Assembly (NCBI GenBank): GCA_903871875.1
Contig: CAIQIR010000074.1
Span: forward strand, 1-50,151
Direction: 5' to 3'
Origin: an uncultured Schlesneria sp.
GTDB taxonomy: Bacteria > Planctomycetota > Planctomycetia > Planctomycetales > Planctomycetaceae
Length of the DNA stretch: 50,151 nucleotides
The notes under the pieces were generated by a model. The model saw only the letters and a list, made by a program, of their open reading frames with translations. It was not told the origin of the DNA and did not search any database. The position numbers were made by a program, and so were the translations under genes. Positions 1 to 10,136 of this stretch are shown here, one piece after another. Every line of letters begins with the position of its first letter. The stretch's first letter is position 1.

Positions 1-1
1 C

Positions 2-3000
2 GACGAATTCACCGCCTCCAACCCGAACAAGCCGCGATTTGTCGCCGGCAGTATCGGCCCCACGAAGGTGCTGCTGTCGTTCAACGCCGATAAACCGGGC
101 TATCGACCGGTGACGTTCGATCAAATGGTCGCGTCTTACGCCGTGCAGATCCGGGGATTGATCGAGGGGGGTGTCGATCTGCTGTTGCCCGAAACGTCGT
201 TCGACACGCTGAATATGAAGGCCTGTCTGTTTGCCATCGAAGATGTCTTCGCCGAAATGGGCGTCAGGCTGCCGGTGATGGTCTCGGGGACAATCTTCAA
301 TGGCGGCCGGACATTGACCGGCCAGTCGGTCGAATCGTTCTGGACATCGGTCGCTCATGCGCCGATGCTGACGATCGGTCTGAACTGTGCGCTTGGTCCG
401 AAGCAGATGCGACAGTATGTCGAAACGCTGGCGAACCTGGCACCCAAATATATCAGTTGTTATCCCAACGCCGGGATGCCCGACGGTTTTGGCGGTTTCG
501 ACTCCAGCCCTGTCGAGGTCGCGCAGAACCTGCGCGAATTCGCGCAAAACGGCTGGGTGAATATCGTGGGCGGGTGCTGCGGCACGAACCCGGACTTCAT
601 CAAGGCGATTGCCGAAGCGGTCGACGGCGTGGCACCACGCCAGATTCCGGACATCACTCCCACGTCGGCCTATTGCGGCAAAGAGCGAATCGAACTGCTG
701 CCGAGTTCCAACTTCTTGATGATCGGCGAACGCACCAACGTCACCGGTTCGCGCAAGTTCGCTCGTCTGATTAAAGAAGGTAAGTTCGACGACGCGCTGG
801 CGGTGGCTCGCGAGCAGGTCGAAGGCGGCGCGAACATGATCGACGTCAACATGGACGAAGGGTTGCTCGACAGCCAGGCGGCCATGACGACCTTCGTCAA
901 CCTGATCTCGGACGACCCGGACGTGAATAAAGTTCCGGTAATGGTCGACAGTTCGAAGTTCAGCGTGATCGAAGCGGGTCTCAAGTGTCTCGACGGCAAG
1001 GGCGTGGTGAACTCGATCAGCATGAAGGAAGGCGAAGCAGCCTTTCTGCAGCAGGCGCGACGGATCCGTCGGTACGGTGCGGCGGTCGTGGTCATGGCGT
1101 TCGATGAAAAAGGCCAGGCGACTGATTGTGCGGACAAGGTCCGGATCTGCAAACGGGCCTACGACCTGCTGACGCGCGACGCGGGATTTCCGCCTGAAGA
1201 CATTATCTTCGACGCGAACATCCTGACCGTCGGAACCGGAATGGACGAGCATTCGAACTATGCCGTCGAATTCATCGAGGCGATCCGCCGGATCAAGGCC
1301 GAATGCCCGGGTGCCAAAACGTCGGGCGGTGTCAGCAACGTCTCGTTCTCGTTCCGCGGTAATGACGTGGTCCGCGAGGCGATGAATGCGGCGTTCCTGT
1401 ATCACGCGATTCAGGCGGGCCTCGACATGGGCATCGTCAACGCGGGTCAACTGGAAGTCTATGAAGAGATCGACAAGGAACTGTTGGTCCAGATCGAAGA
1501 TGTGCTGCTGAACCGCCAGCCGGATGCGACCGAGCGTCTGATCGCCTTTTCGGAAAAATTCAAAGGCGGTGCGAAAGAAGCGACGGAAGCGGCCGTCGAA
1601 GAATGGCGGATGGGGGCTGTCGAGGATCGTTTGAAACATGCCCTGCTGAAGGGGATTACCGACCATATCGATGCCGACACGGAAGAAGCCCGTCTGAAAT
1701 ACGGCAAACCGCTGGACATCATTCAGGGTCCGCTGATGGACGGGATGAACGTCGTGGGCGAACTGTTCGGGGCAGGAAAAATGTTTCTGCCGCAGGTCGT
1801 AAAGAGTGCCCGTGTGATGAAAAAAGCGGTGGCGTACCTCGAACCGTTCATGGAAGCGGAACGCGTCGCCGCCGAAGCGGCCTTGGCGCCGGGTGAAACA
1901 GCCGCCGCGGTCGATACCTCGCGCGGGCGAGGTCGCGTGGTGCTGGCAACGGTCAAAGGTGACGTACATGACATCGGCAAGAACATTGTCGGCGTGGTGC
2001 TGCGCTGTAACAGCTTCGACGTGATCGATCTGGGCGTGATGATGTCGTGCGACAAGATCCTGGAAGTCGCCAAGGAGAAAGGGGCCGACGTCATCGGCCT
2101 GAGCGGTCTGATCACTCCGTCGCTCGACGAGATGGTGCATGTCGCGAAAGAAATGCAGCGGTTGGGCTATACCATTCCGCTGTTGATCGGCGGTGCGACA
2201 ACCTCTGCCAAGCATACGGCGGTGAAGATTGCTCAGCACTATCAACAGCCGGTGGTGCACGTGGTCGACGCGTCGTTGTCGGTCCCGGTCGTCGAGAATC
2301 TGCTCGACGAGACTCGCAGACCGGACTTCATTGTCAAGAACAAGGCGTCGCAGTCGCGCGATCGTTCGAACTACGAAGCGATGCAGTCCAATCGAAAACT
2401 GGTCCCTTACGCCGATGCGTTCGCTCGACGGTTCCAGACCGATTGGGCCAACGTCGCGATCGATACGCCGTCGTTTGTCGGCACACGGGTGCTGGAAAGT
2501 GTCCCACTGAGCGAACTGGTGCCGTTCATCGACTGGTCGCCGTTCTTTCAAACGTGGGAACTCAAAGGGAAATATCCCAAGATCTTTACGGATCCGGTGG
2601 TGGGCGAACAGGCGCGCAAAGTGTTTGACGATGCGCAGGCTCTCTTGCGGCGGATCGTGGATGAGAAATTGCTGACGGCTCGCGGCGTGTACGGCTTCTG
2701 GCCGGCCGTGTCCGAGGGGGATGACATTATTGTCACTTGGGCGACCAAACAAGGTGATACCAAGTCGTTGCCGCCGCTGCGATTCTCGATGCTGCGGCAG
2801 CAATGGGAACGGCAGGGACAGTCTGATTTCCGTTCGCTGGCCGACTATATCGCCCCGGCCTCGTCGGGACGCCAGGACTATCTGGGGGCGTTCGCGGTTT
2901 CCACCGGTTTCGGCTGTGATGAACTGGCGAACAAATTCCAGAACGAACTGCACGACGACTACCTGTCGATCATGACCAAGGCGTTGGCTGACCGTCTGGC

Positions 3001-3391
3001 AGAGGCTTTTGCCGAATACCTGCACAAGCAGGCTCGCGAAGCCTGGGGCTACGGCAAAACGGAAGCACTCAGTTCCGATGAACTGATCGAGGAAAAATAT
3101 CGCGGCATTCGTCCCGCTCATGGCTATCCCGCCTGCCCGGACCATACCGAGAAGACCAAGTTGTTCGAACTGCTGGATGCGGAACGCAACACGGGGATTC
3201 GCCTGACGGAAAGCTTTGCAATGTACCCGGCGGCCAGCGTCAGCGGCCTGTATTTCGCTCATCCGGAAGCCCGGTACTTCAGCGTCGACAAGATCACCAG
3301 GGATCAAGTGGAAGACTATGCCCGGCGGAAAGAGATGCCCATGGCAACGCTCGAGCGATGGCTGTCACCCAACCTGGGTTATGACACCTGA
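2..3391 (+). CDS. metH: Methionine synthase, cobalamin-dependent (5' end missing)
   Basis: Transfers a methyl group from 5-methyltetrahydrofolate via cobalamin to homocysteine, giving methionine; cytoplasmic. The reading frame is open from base 2, so the start lies outside the window, and 1129 residues are visible (E. coli MetH has 1227). In order: the homocysteine domain with zinc cysteines in GLNCALG (about residue 129) and GGCCGT (about 191-192); the pterin domain with [14 protein letters not shown] (about 240); the cobalamin cap and Rossmann domain with the cobalt-ligand motif [11 protein letters not shown] (about 654); and the C-terminal AdoMet-reactivation domain with WELKGKYP (about 851) and [14 protein letters not shown] (about 1037). 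All four modules are intact, so this is the full-length reactivatable type. Roughly 110-120 N-terminal residues are missing, estimated from the zinc-cysteine position in E. coli. The next gene converges on it; I saw no convincing terminator after the stop. Confidence 0.97.
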   Translation, partial: DEFTASNPNKPRFVAGSIGPTKVLLSFNADKPGYRPVTFDQMVASYAVQIRGLIEGGVDLLLPETSFDTLNMKACLFAIEDVFAEMGVRLPVMVSGTIFNGGRTLTGQSVESFWTSVAHAPMLTIGLNCALGPKQMRQYVETLANLAPKYISCYPNAGMPDGFGGFDSSPVEVAQNLREFAQNGWVNIVGGCCGTNPDFIKAIAEAVDGVAPRQIPDITPTSAYCGKERIELLPSSNFLMIGERTNVTGSRKFARLIKEGKFDDALAVAREQVEGGANMIDVNMDEGLLDSQAAMTTFVNLISDDPDVNKVPVMVDSSKFSVIEAGLKCLDGKGVVNSISMKEGEAAFLQQARRIRRYGAAVVVMAFDEKGQATDCADKVRICKRAYDLLTRDAGFPPEDIIFDANILTVGTGMDEHSNYAVEFIEAIRRIKAECPGAKTSGGVSNVSFSFRGNDVVREAMNAAFLYHAIQAGLDMGIVNAGQLEVYEEIDKELLVQIEDVLLNRQPDATERLIAFSEKFKGGAKEATEAAVEEWRMGAVEDRLKHALLKGITDHIDADTEEARLKYGKPLDIIQGPLMDGMNVVGELFGAGKMFLPQVVKSARVMKKAVAYLEPFMEAERVAAEAALAPGETAAAVDTSRGRGRVVLATVKGDVHDIGKNIVGVVLRCNSFDVIDLGVMMSCDKILEVAKEKGADVIGLSGLITPSLDEMVHVAKEMQRLGYTIPLLIGGATTSAKHTAVKIAQHYQQPVVHVVDASLSVPVVENLLDETRRPDFIVKNKASQSRDRSNYEAMQSNRKLVPYADAFARRFQTDWANVAIDTPSFVGTRVLESVPLSELVPFIDWSPFFQTWELKGKYPKIFTDPVVGEQARKVFDDAQALLRRIVDEKLLTARGVYGFWPAVSEGDDIIVTWATKQGDTKSLPPLRFSMLRQQWERQGQSDFRSLADYIAPASSGRQDYLGAFAVSTGFGCDELANKFQNELHDDYLSIMTKALADRLAEAFAEYLHKQAREAWGYGKTEALSSDELIEEKYRGIRPAHGYPACPDHTEKTKLFELLDAERNTGIRLTESFAMYPAASVSGLYFAHPEARYFSVDKITRDQVEDYARRKEMPMATLERWLSPNLGYDT

Positions 3392-3549
3392 TCAGGAGAT
3401 GACAACGGAAGGGATCAAGGACGATTGTCGGTCGCGAACCAACGGGAATCCGGTCGAGGAGTCACGACGTTCGTGGTCCGAAAGGGATTGCCGAAGGAGG
3501 GAAAACGCCGCACGGCCGGATAAGTTACCCGGTCATTCGGTGACACACC

Positions 3550-3987
3550 TCAGTCGTTGGGCAACGCATGGGTCTCGAAATGACGGAGCAAGGCGGTCAG
3601 CAGCGGGTTGATGGTGAATCGCTGGATTTCGTGCGGCGGGTGCCAGCGTTTCCACTCGTGCCCGGCATGCTCGGTGACGGCGATCGGCAGGTTGCGGGAG
3701 ATCCAACCCAGGAAGATCACCAGCGTCTTTTCGACCCGCTCGTTACCAAACCGCGGTTCCACCGGAAAGTATTTTTCTTCGTAACGGAATTCAGGATCGA
3801 TATTGACTTCTTCGGGCGGAATACCGGTTTCTTCCCACATTTCCCGCATCGCCGTCTGCAGTTCGGTCTCCCCGGCTTCCATATGGCCTTTGGGCAGGTC
3901 ATACCGGTGGGAATGTTTCATCAGCAAAAAGGACAGTTCGGGCGTTCGGCGAAAGACGATCACACCGCACGATTTGACTTGGAGCAT
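3550..3987 (-). CDS. Nudix hydrolase (Ap4A-hydrolase-like)
   Basis: A small cytoplasmic hydrolase of nucleoside diphosphates linked to another group. The complete Nudix box GX5EX7REUXEEXGU is visible, running from GHMEAGE through REMWEETGI, near residues 38-60. The short length (145-148 residues) and the N-terminal SCGVIVFRR strand resemble bacterial diadenosine-tetraphosphate hydrolases of the MutT/Nudix family, but substrate cannot be read from the motif. Start choice: an ATG at 3996 directly abuts the AAGG element, whereas the ATG at 3987 has it about 8 bases upstream, so 3987 is preferred. It is convergent with metH and divergent from the VWA gene at 4219. The 231-base divergent region contains a long perfect palindrome. 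Confidence 0.9.
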   Translation of the reverse strand: MLQVKSCGVIVFRRTPELSFLLMKHSHRYDLPKGHMEAGETELQTAMREMWEETGIPPEEVNIDPEFRYEEKYFPVEPRFGNERVEKTLVIFLGWISRNLPIAVTEHAGHEWKRWHPPHEIQRFTINPLLTALLRHFETHALPND

Positions 3988-4125
3988 GGGGTTCATCCTT
4001 GCGGGGCGATTCCATTCGTGGTCGGATGTTTATTGTTAATTAGCCATTGTACAACAGTTTCCGGGCAATCTCTTTTCGAAAACGGCCATCCAGCAGGCAT
4101 TTCATACCGAGTCCTCTTCCGCAAA

Positions 4126-4153
4126 CACAGGCACATCCTGGGATGTGCCTGTG
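4126..4153. repeat. Perfect inverted repeat in a divergent promoter region
   Basis: Two 13-base arms (left arm CACAGGCACATCC) separated by TG form a perfect palindrome, 66 bases before the VWA gene start and 139 bases before the Nudix start. It could be an operator for one or both divergent genes, or a hairpin in the leader of the VWA gene. No T-run follows on either strand, so a classical terminator is unlikely. Confidence 0.6.
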
Positions 4154-4218
4154 ATCAGATCGCGAATCTTAGAAGCCGCATTCAACTGTTGCAATCCGAT
4201 CAATGATGATCTGAAATC

Positions 4219-6762
4219 ATGTCGCCAATGTCCCGTCATTTCTCGCTGCCAGGTGCCCATTCGCCGCTGATGCTGGCCGGCCACCTGATTGCCATCGGAC
4301 TGGCACTGGTGCTGATTATCGCCCTTTCCCGCTATGAACGCCGATTAGTCTCGCGTTCGCTCGGTTGGGGCCTGCTGGGCCTGCGGCTTTCCGTCCTGGC
4401 GGTCATCCTGCTGACGCTGCTGCAACCGACGCTCAGTTGGACGCTGGAACAGTCGCAGACGAGCCGAATTCTGGTGGGAATTGACCTGTCCGACAGCATG
4501 GCCACGCTCGACCGCCACGCCAGCCGCGGCGAGAAACTTCGAGTGGCGCGAGGACTGGAACTGATCGGTAATGCGGCTCACGAAGCCCGCCTGAACCGCT
4601 GGCAACAGGCCTTTGATGCCGATCAGCAGCCGGTGTGGGTTGACCCGGACGAGGCTCCCGATGAAGAGCGCCGGGCAGCACTCGAGGCCTCGCGACGGGA
4701 CAACCTGAAATCGCTCTTCGACGAAGTGGAAAAGCTACCCCGTCGCGAGATCGCACGACGGCTGCTGACGGGAACGAACTCGCCGCTGCTCGATCAACTT
4801 GCTCAAGTGAGCCAGGTCGATTTATTTGCGTTCGCCGGGAAGTCAGAAGCGGTCGATCGCGAGCAGTTGCCGAAGATCGTTGCAGAGCCTCCGGCCAGCC
4901 TGCAGACCGATACGACCGACCTGTCGCTCGGCCTGCAATGGGGCGCGAGTGGGACCGAGGAAATCAAAGGGATTGTGCTTTTCACCGATGGCCGGGATCA
5001 CGCCGGACAGAACTTGGTGGGTCTGGCGTCGGCGCTCAAAGCCAGTCATACACCCGTCTATCCGGTGCTGATTGGTTCCCGTTATCGGCCCAAGGATCTG
5101 TCGATTCTGCTGGTGGAACATCCCCAGACGGTTTACAAGGGCGATCATCCGCAGATCAAAGTGACGCTCGGGACCGTCGGTTTCGACGGACAGTCGATTG
5201 ACGTGGAACTGGTGTCCGAAGACCAGCCGGATGCACCGCCGGTCCGACAAACCGTGATCTGCAAAGGCGCGTCGACCACGATTGATTTTCAAATCGACGC
5301 GGAAGAAACGGGCCGTAAGAAATACGTCGTGCGAACCTCGGTTCAACCTGGTGAAACGCGCGATGACAATAACAGCCGCTCATTCTCGCTGATGGTCGTG
5401 GATGATCGGGCTCAGGTCTTTCTGGTGGACGGTGAGGCGCGCTGGGAATTCCGCTATCTGGATGCGGCCTTCAGTCGCGATGAACGGGTTAATCTGAAGC
5501 GAGTCCTGTTCGATCAGCCGTACCTGGGCATCCTGCCGGGTCCCTTTTTTCCTCGTCGACTGACCATTCCCACTGACGCGGCGAACCCAGCAGTTTCACC
5601 GTTTGCGGAATCCGATCTGGTGATCATTGGCGATGTGTCTCCCGAGCAGTTCCCCGATGCAGCCTGGCAATCGGTGCTGAAGTATGTTTCGGAAGGTGGC
5701 ACTCTGGTGCTCTCGGCGGGCTCACGCAGTATGCCGCTGGCCCATCACTCGCCGGCGCTCGAACAGTTGCTTCCGGTGAAAGATCTGGTGGCAGTCGCAC
5801 TGGGTGATAAAACTCAAGAAGCGGCCCCCCGTTCGCGCGGACTGCCGCTGACGCTGACCGCCGATGGAGAGCAGCAGACGATGCTGCAGTTCGCGGCCGA
5901 TCTGGCTCAGAATATCGCCATCTGGAAAGGCTTACCTGGACAGACCTGGGCCTTGTTAGGTGAGGCGAAGCCGACCGCGACGGTCTGGGCCACGACGCAG
6001 ATTCCCGCCGATCGCGTCAAAGGATTGCCGGCGGACCGCAAGTTCGGCGTGATCGTGCATCAGTTCGTCGGCTCGGGACAAGTGGTGTGGCTGGGCATCG
6101 ACGCGACATGGCGTTGGCGATATCGCGTGGGCGACCAATACCATCATCGCTTCTGGGCTCAACTGGCTCGCTGGGCCGCGAACAACAAGCTGTCTGCCGG
6201 GACCGATTTTGTGCGGTTTGGGCCGGAAAAGGCCGAGATTGAATTGGGGCAGGAAGCACGTCTGCAAGCTCGCTGGACACCTTTGTTTCTTAACAAATTT
6301 CCTCAACTGAAATCTCGGGCCGAGCTGTTTCGGCAGGGAGACAAAAGCGAACTGCCGTTCACAACGATTGATTTGCTTCCCGTTCCGGGATCGCCCTTCC
6401 AGCACGAGGGACGGGTGCTGTCGTTGCCCGCGGGTGAATACCTGGCTCGCCTTGTCGCCGATCAAGCGGACCTGGGTGAAAAGCGCATTGAGACAACCTT
6501 GTTCGTCGGCGACAAACCCAGCCCCGAATTGAGCGACCTGAGTACCGATCGCGAGTTGTTACAACAGATCGCCGATGCCAGCGGCGGCCGACTGTTTCAG
6601 CCGGATGAAGTACATCTGATACCGGGACTATTCAAACCGGATCAGGGAACGACGACACAGTACCAGGAGATCTCGCTCTGGGATCGTTGGCCTTGGTTGC
6701 TGGTCTTGTTCTCGCTGATGATGTGCGAATGGGTGACTCGGAAATTGAATGGACTGCCGTAG
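4219..6762 (+). CDS. Large membrane protein with a von Willebrand A domain
   Basis: 847 residues. Two N-terminal membrane segments (about residues 18-36 and 50-70) precede a VWA domain whose metal-site motif DxSxS is seen as GIDLSDSMATLD (about 88-99). A later segment around FLVDGEARWEFRYL (about 397) is typical of the glutamine-amidotransferase-like region found in related planctomycete proteins, and a single C-terminal membrane segment (WPWLLVLFSLMM) ends the protein. This matches the Bat/aerotolerance-like VWA proteins that often accompany MoxR ATPase and DUF58 genes. None of those partners is adjacent here, so the gene appears detached from the usual cluster. The bulk of the chain is probably extracytoplasmic. 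Its role is unknown; metal-dependent protein binding at the envelope is the family-based expectation. Confidence 0.8.
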   Translation: MSPMSRHFSLPGAHSPLMLAGHLIAIGLALVLIIALSRYERRLVSRSLGWGLLGLRLSVLAVILLTLLQPTLSWTLEQSQTSRILVGIDLSDSMATLDRHASRGEKLRVARGLELIGNAAHEARLNRWQQAFDADQQPVWVDPDEAPDEERRAALEASRRDNLKSLFDEVEKLPRREIARRLLTGTNSPLLDQLAQVSQVDLFAFAGKSEAVDREQLPKIVAEPPASLQTDTTDLSLGLQWGASGTEEIKGIVLFTDGRDHAGQNLVGLASALKASHTPVYPVLIGSRYRPKDLSILLVEHPQTVYKGDHPQIKVTLGTVGFDGQSIDVELVSEDQPDAPPVRQTVICKGASTTIDFQIDAEETGRKKYVVRTSVQPGETRDDNNSRSFSLMVVDDRAQVFLVDGEARWEFRYLDAAFSRDERVNLKRVLFDQPYLGILPGPFFPRRLTIPTDAANPAVSPFAESDLVIIGDVSPEQFPDAAWQSVLKYVSEGGTLVLSAGSRSMPLAHHSPALEQLLPVKDLVAVALGDKTQEAAPRSRGLPLTLTADGEQQTMLQFAADLAQNIAIWKGLPGQTWALLGEAKPTATVWATTQIPADRVKGLPADRKFGVIVHQFVGSGQVVWLGIDATWRWRYRVGDQYHHRFWAQLARWAANNKLSAGTDFVRFGPEKAEIELGQEARLQARWTPLFLNKFPQLKSRAELFRQGDKSELPFTTIDLLPVPGSPFQHEGRVLSLPAGEYLARLVADQADLGEKRIETTLFVGDKPSPELSDLSTDRELLQQIADASGGRLFQPDEVHLIPGLFKPDQGTTTQYQEISLWDRWPWLLVLFSLMMCEWVTRKLNGLP

Positions 6763-6944
6763 TGATCCCGTCACTGTCGAATGGAGACTTTCGTAGTGGG
6801 GTTGCTTGATTGCTTTGGGTCGGGGCGAGGATTTTTGTCACGACCGAGTGAGGGTCGCATTGCTTCGGAGCACTGCATCGAGAAGCAGTGGCACAGCCGA
6901 ACGACAAGCAAGTACGACAATAAGAGACGGGGTCAATGCCCTCG

Positions 6945-7382
6945 TCACGTGGACTCTTCGTTCGTCGGTTTCATCGTCAGTTTGTCAAAATAGTCGCCGG
7001 GCATTTCGGCAGATTCGAGTTTCGAATCGGGAGGAAAAATGCAATAAGCCGTCTTCAGCTCTCCCTCGGCCAAGAGCACCCCGTCTCGCTGGAATTTGTA
7101 GGCAATCGTCAGCGAACGGCGGGTGAGCCTGAGAATCGTCATGCCAATTTCAATGTCGTCCTCATAGAAGGCCGGCGATTTGAACGAGCAGGTCGCGGAC
7201 ACGCGGGGCCAGCCGAACACCGTCCCGTCCGGCAGCGTTCCATGAATCTTGAGCCCCAGCGACCGAAAGAACTGGTGCTCGGCCTGTTCCATGTACCGGT
7301 AGAAATTGGCGAAATGAACGATCCCGGCGAGGTCCGTTTCGAAAAATTCAACATGATGCTTAGCGAGATAGTGATACGTCAT
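6945..7382 (-). CDS. Acyl-CoA thioesterase, 4-hydroxybenzoyl-CoA thioesterase/YbgC type
   Basis: 145 residues, the size of a single hotdog-fold domain. The N-terminal signature ETDLAGIVHFANFYRYME (about residues 15-32) carries the catalytic Asp followed by G-x-V-x-F and a Tyr/Glu helix, as in 4-hydroxybenzoyl-CoA thioesterases and YbgC. It probably hydrolyses an acyl-CoA in the cytoplasm; the acyl group cannot be inferred. YbgC-like proteins often sit in tol-pal operons, but here there is no tol gene. The upstream gene on the same strand is a DadA-like oxidoreductase, separated from it by a strong hairpin, so this gene probably has its own promoter. It converges with the VWA gene. Confidence 0.88.
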   Translation of the reverse strand: MTYHYLAKHHVEFFETDLAGIVHFANFYRYMEQAEHQFFRSLGLKIHGTLPDGTVFGWPRVSATCSFKSPAFYEDDIEIGMTILRLTRRSLTIAYKFQRDGVLLAEGELKTAYCIFPPDSKLESAEMPGDYFDKLTMKPTNEEST

Positions 7383-7400
7383 GTCGTCAAAATAGCGAAC

Positions 7401-7440
7401 GCGATCGGCCGAGGCAACGTGCGGTTGCTCGGCCGATCGC
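7401..7440 (-). terminator. Strong hairpin downstream of the DadA-like gene
   Basis: Arms GCGATCGGCCGAG (7401-7413) and CTCGGCCGATCGC (7428-7440) pair perfectly over 13 bp. After a one-base bulge, CAAC/GTTG can extend the stem to a five-base loop. It lies 73 bases after the stop of the DadA-like gene and just before the thioesterase start. Only a short ATTTTG follows on the minus strand, so it is a hairpin-type terminator without a clear U-tract. Confidence 0.65.
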
Positions 7441-7512
7441 AGCGAAGTCTCGAAATCGAAAGTAATTCAACGTGAGGCGGCGGATCGGTCGCCTGGACGA
7501 CCGTCACCGGAC

Positions 7513-8781
7513 CTAGAACCGTTTCAATGACAGGGGTTCAATCGGCAAATGAGGCTCTTGACCGTTCATCAGTTCCGCGACCAGTTTCCCCGTCACGGGG
7601 GCCATCGAAAGCCCCAGCATGTTGTGCCCGGCCGCGATGTAGACATTGCCGAAGGAGGGGCATCGATCGATGATCGGCAGGCTGTCTGGCGTCATGGGTC
7701 GCCAGCCATACCATTGCTCGGTGACCGGTTCGGCAGTGGGATCTTGCAGATAATGACTGGCTCCGCTACGCAACATCTGGATTCGTTCGGGACGCAGCGA
7801 TTCGTCGTAGCCAGCGAATTCCATGATCGAACCCAAGCGATAGCCGGAAGCCCAGGGCGTCACCGCAACTCGATGTTCCTCGAAAATCATCGGCGTCTTC
7901 GGACACTTGTCCGGACGGGCCATGGTCAGCGAATAGCCCTTGCCCGGTTGAATCGGGATGCGGCAACCCAGATATTGATTGAGCTTCGGCGTCCAGGCTC
8001 CCGTGGCGACGACGAAGGCATCGGCTTCCAAATCTCCCTGGGACGTGATGGCACGCGTTGCCTGCGATGCTCCGTCGGAACCGACGCGTCCCTGGGACTT
8101 GCCGAACCCCTGGAATTCGTGGTCTTCGAGAATGGAGACGCCGCGTGATTCCAGCAGAGTTTTCCACGACGACATCAATCTGTCGGGTCGCAAATGGGCA
8201 TCGCCCGGATCGTGCCATCCGCCCGCCAGCCCCGATTTCAGGGCCGGTTCAAACTTGGTGACGTCGTCGCCGTCGTAACGTTCGGCGCCGTGTCCGAAAT
8301 GGGTTCGCAGCAAGTGGTCGGTTTCCGCGAAATGGTCCATGCCGGATTGATGGAGGAACGGCAGCAAGAGGCCCTTCTTCTCCCATTCGGCCTCAAGCGG
8401 TTCGTTGTTGAACAGGCCTTCATACAGCAATCGCGATGAATCGAGCAGCCGTTGCAATGTCTTACCGGCCTTCAACATATCCGACTCGTTACAACGACGG
8501 GCAAACTGAATCAGAAATGACCACAAAGCGAGATCGAGACGCGGCTTCACGGAGAACGGCGAGTTGGGTCGGAACATCGCTTTAAAGGTGGTACTGATGA
8601 CGCCTGGTCGGGTCAGCGGCAGAATATGGCTGGGTGAAACGAGACCGCAGTTGGCGTGCGAGGCCCCGTTGCCAAACTCTTTCCGCTCAACAATGGTGAC
8701 CTGCCAATCCGATTGACTGAGATAATGAGCGCAACCCGCCCCGATGACTCCACCACCAATAACAACCACGCGGCGACTCAC
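7513..8781 (-). CDS. FAD-dependent D-amino-acid dehydrogenase-like oxidoreductase (DadA family)
   Basis: 422 residues. The N-terminal dinucleotide-binding fold has VVVIGGGVIGAGCAHYL with an acidic residue after the second strand (IVERKEFG). The DAO-fold C-terminus carries GWRPMTPDSLPIIDRCP and AAGHNMLGLSMAP, which are typical of DadA-type dehydrogenases that oxidise D-amino acids or hydroxyproline isomers to keto or imino acids. The start is GTG, supported by GGAG eight bases upstream. It is divergent from an AstE/aspartoacylase-like hydrolase, so a shared amino-acid catabolic role is possible but only inferred. In other bacteria the same family serves D-alanine, glycine or cis-4-hydroxy-D-proline oxidation; no racemase or epimerase gene is visible here to decide. 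Confidence 0.88.
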   Translation of the reverse strand: MSRRVVVIGGGVIGAGCAHYLSQSDWQVTIVERKEFGNGASHANCGLVSPSHILPLTRPGVISTTFKAMFRPNSPFSVKPRLDLALWSFLIQFARRCNESDMLKAGKTLQRLLDSSRLLYEGLFNNEPLEAEWEKKGLLLPFLHQSGMDHFAETDHLLRTHFGHGAERYDGDDVTKFEPALKSGLAGGWHDPGDAHLRPDRLMSSWKTLLESRGVSILEDHEFQGFGKSQGRVGSDGASQATRAITSQGDLEADAFVVATGAWTPKLNQYLGCRIPIQPGKGYSLTMARPDKCPKTPMIFEEHRVAVTPWASGYRLGSIMEFAGYDESLRPERIQMLRSGASHYLQDPTAEPVTEQWYGWRPMTPDSLPIIDRCPSFGNVYIAAGHNMLGLSMAPVTGKLVAELMNGQEPHLPIEPLSLKRF

Positions 8782-8987
8782 GCAGGGATCTCCTTACCGG
8801 TCGCCTTGTCGCAGCCGGTTTTGTTGAATTCGATTGAGCGGGCCGTCGATACGGCACGAGCACATGATCATGACGAGTGGGCAACAAGATACCCTCAAAA
8901 TGGCCAGGAACACAGTCTGGACGAATCCGGTCATTTCATGGATCATCGACGGACAGGCTTGAGACGTTATCACGAGGAATTACAACG

Positions 8988-10022
8988 ATGGTGATGCGGA
9001 AGATTGTCAAACCGGCGGACCTGGATCTGGATTCACCCGGACGGCGCGATTACTGGGTCGCCCTGGAACATGACACGATGTGGGGAGCCCAATTAATTCC
9101 CCTGACCGTTTGGGTCGGCCCTCAGGCGAAACCGGGCCGTGGTCTGGTCGCGATTGGCTCGACTCACGGGAATGAATACGAGGGCCCCGTCGCACTCAAG
9201 CTGCTGCAGAATGAAATCGATTCGGCCGCGGTGACCGGTCGGATCATTCTCATTCCTGTCTTGAATGTCGAAGCCTTTCGGACCGGAACGCGTGATAGTG
9301 TCGAAGCCGACCGAGTGAATCTGAACCGCGCTTTCATTGACGGCGCAGGCAAACAACCGACGCTGGCCGGAATCACGCATCGACTGGCGGCATTTATTCG
9401 CGAATTCATTTGGCCCGCGGTGCATGTCGTGATCGATTTGCACTCGGGTGGAAATCAAATTCGATTCGATATTTGTGCCAGCTTTCATCCGATTGACGAT
9501 CCCGAACAACGCCGCTTGATCGCGGACACCGCACGCTGGTTTGGCGTGCCGCTGATCATGGTTTATCAGAACAACACGCCAGGCCTGCTGACCAGCGAAG
9601 CGGAACGGTTAGGCAAGATTACGGTGGGTACGGAGTTGGGTTGGGGTGAAGCGGTCCTGCGCAAAGGTGTGACCTACGGACGACAGGGGGTCCTCGCTGC
9701 CGCAATTCATCATGGGCAATTGGCAGGGTCGATCGAGCCGATCGCTCATCAAGCCGATGGAACTCAGAAGTGCGCGGCGATCGTCGACTTCGAATGCTAT
9801 GTGCCCGCTCCCTTCGCGGGGCATTATGAAGAAGTTCTGGCGTGCGGCCAGCGAGTGAAAAAAGGCGACCTGGTGGGGCGTCTGCACGACTTTGACCGGA
9901 TCGATGAACCGGCCTGGCCCGTCTGCGCCGGGGTCGACGGCATCGTCGTCGGGCAGGCGTGGAACTCGCGCGTGCGGCAGGGACAATTCATCCTCTGCGT
10001 GGGGATCGAACAGCCGTGGTGA
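8988..10022 (+). CDS. Succinylglutamate desuccinylase/aspartoacylase-family zinc hydrolase
   Basis: 344 residues from the ATG at 8988; upstream in-frame starts are discounted because GAGGAA precedes this ATG at a normal distance. GSTHGNEYEGP (about residues 56-66) supplies the zinc-binding His and Glu of the M14-like AstE/AspA fold. DRVNLNRAF and VIDLHSGG supply the substrate-arginine region and the second zinc His. The C-terminal part (FAGHYEEVLACGQRVKKGDLVG) is the beta-barrel seen in desuccinylase/DoeB-like members. These enzymes remove an acyl group from N-acyl amino acids. The specific substrate is not evident; AstE, aspartoacylase and the ectoine-pathway deacetylase DoeB all belong here. 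It is divergent from the DadA-like gene and convergent with the anti-sigma gene. Confidence 0.87.
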   Translation: MVMRKIVKPADLDLDSPGRRDYWVALEHDTMWGAQLIPLTVWVGPQAKPGRGLVAIGSTHGNEYEGPVALKLLQNEIDSAAVTGRIILIPVLNVEAFRTGTRDSVEADRVNLNRAFIDGAGKQPTLAGITHRLAAFIREFIWPAVHVVIDLHSGGNQIRFDICASFHPIDDPEQRRLIADTARWFGVPLIMVYQNNTPGLLTSEAERLGKITVGTELGWGEAVLRKGVTYGRQGVLAAAIHHGQLAGSIEPIAHQADGTQKCAAIVDFECYVPAPFAGHYEEVLACGQRVKKGDLVGRLHDFDRIDEPAWPVCAGVDGIVVGQAWNSRVRQGQFILCVGIEQPW

Positions 10023-10136
10023 CCGGCTGTGACCGCAGAAACGGGCCTGCGCCGGCCCTCAAAAGCGGCTGGCAAGCGGAGGGGGAGGGAAGAGGCAAAA
10101 CGTTTGTCGCCGCTGCCCGCGGGAATGACTCGCCAA

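Noticed and set aside
3568-4206. 212-codon open frame antisense to the Nudix gene
   Set aside because: The Nudix box is intact on the other strand; no recognisable domain in this one.
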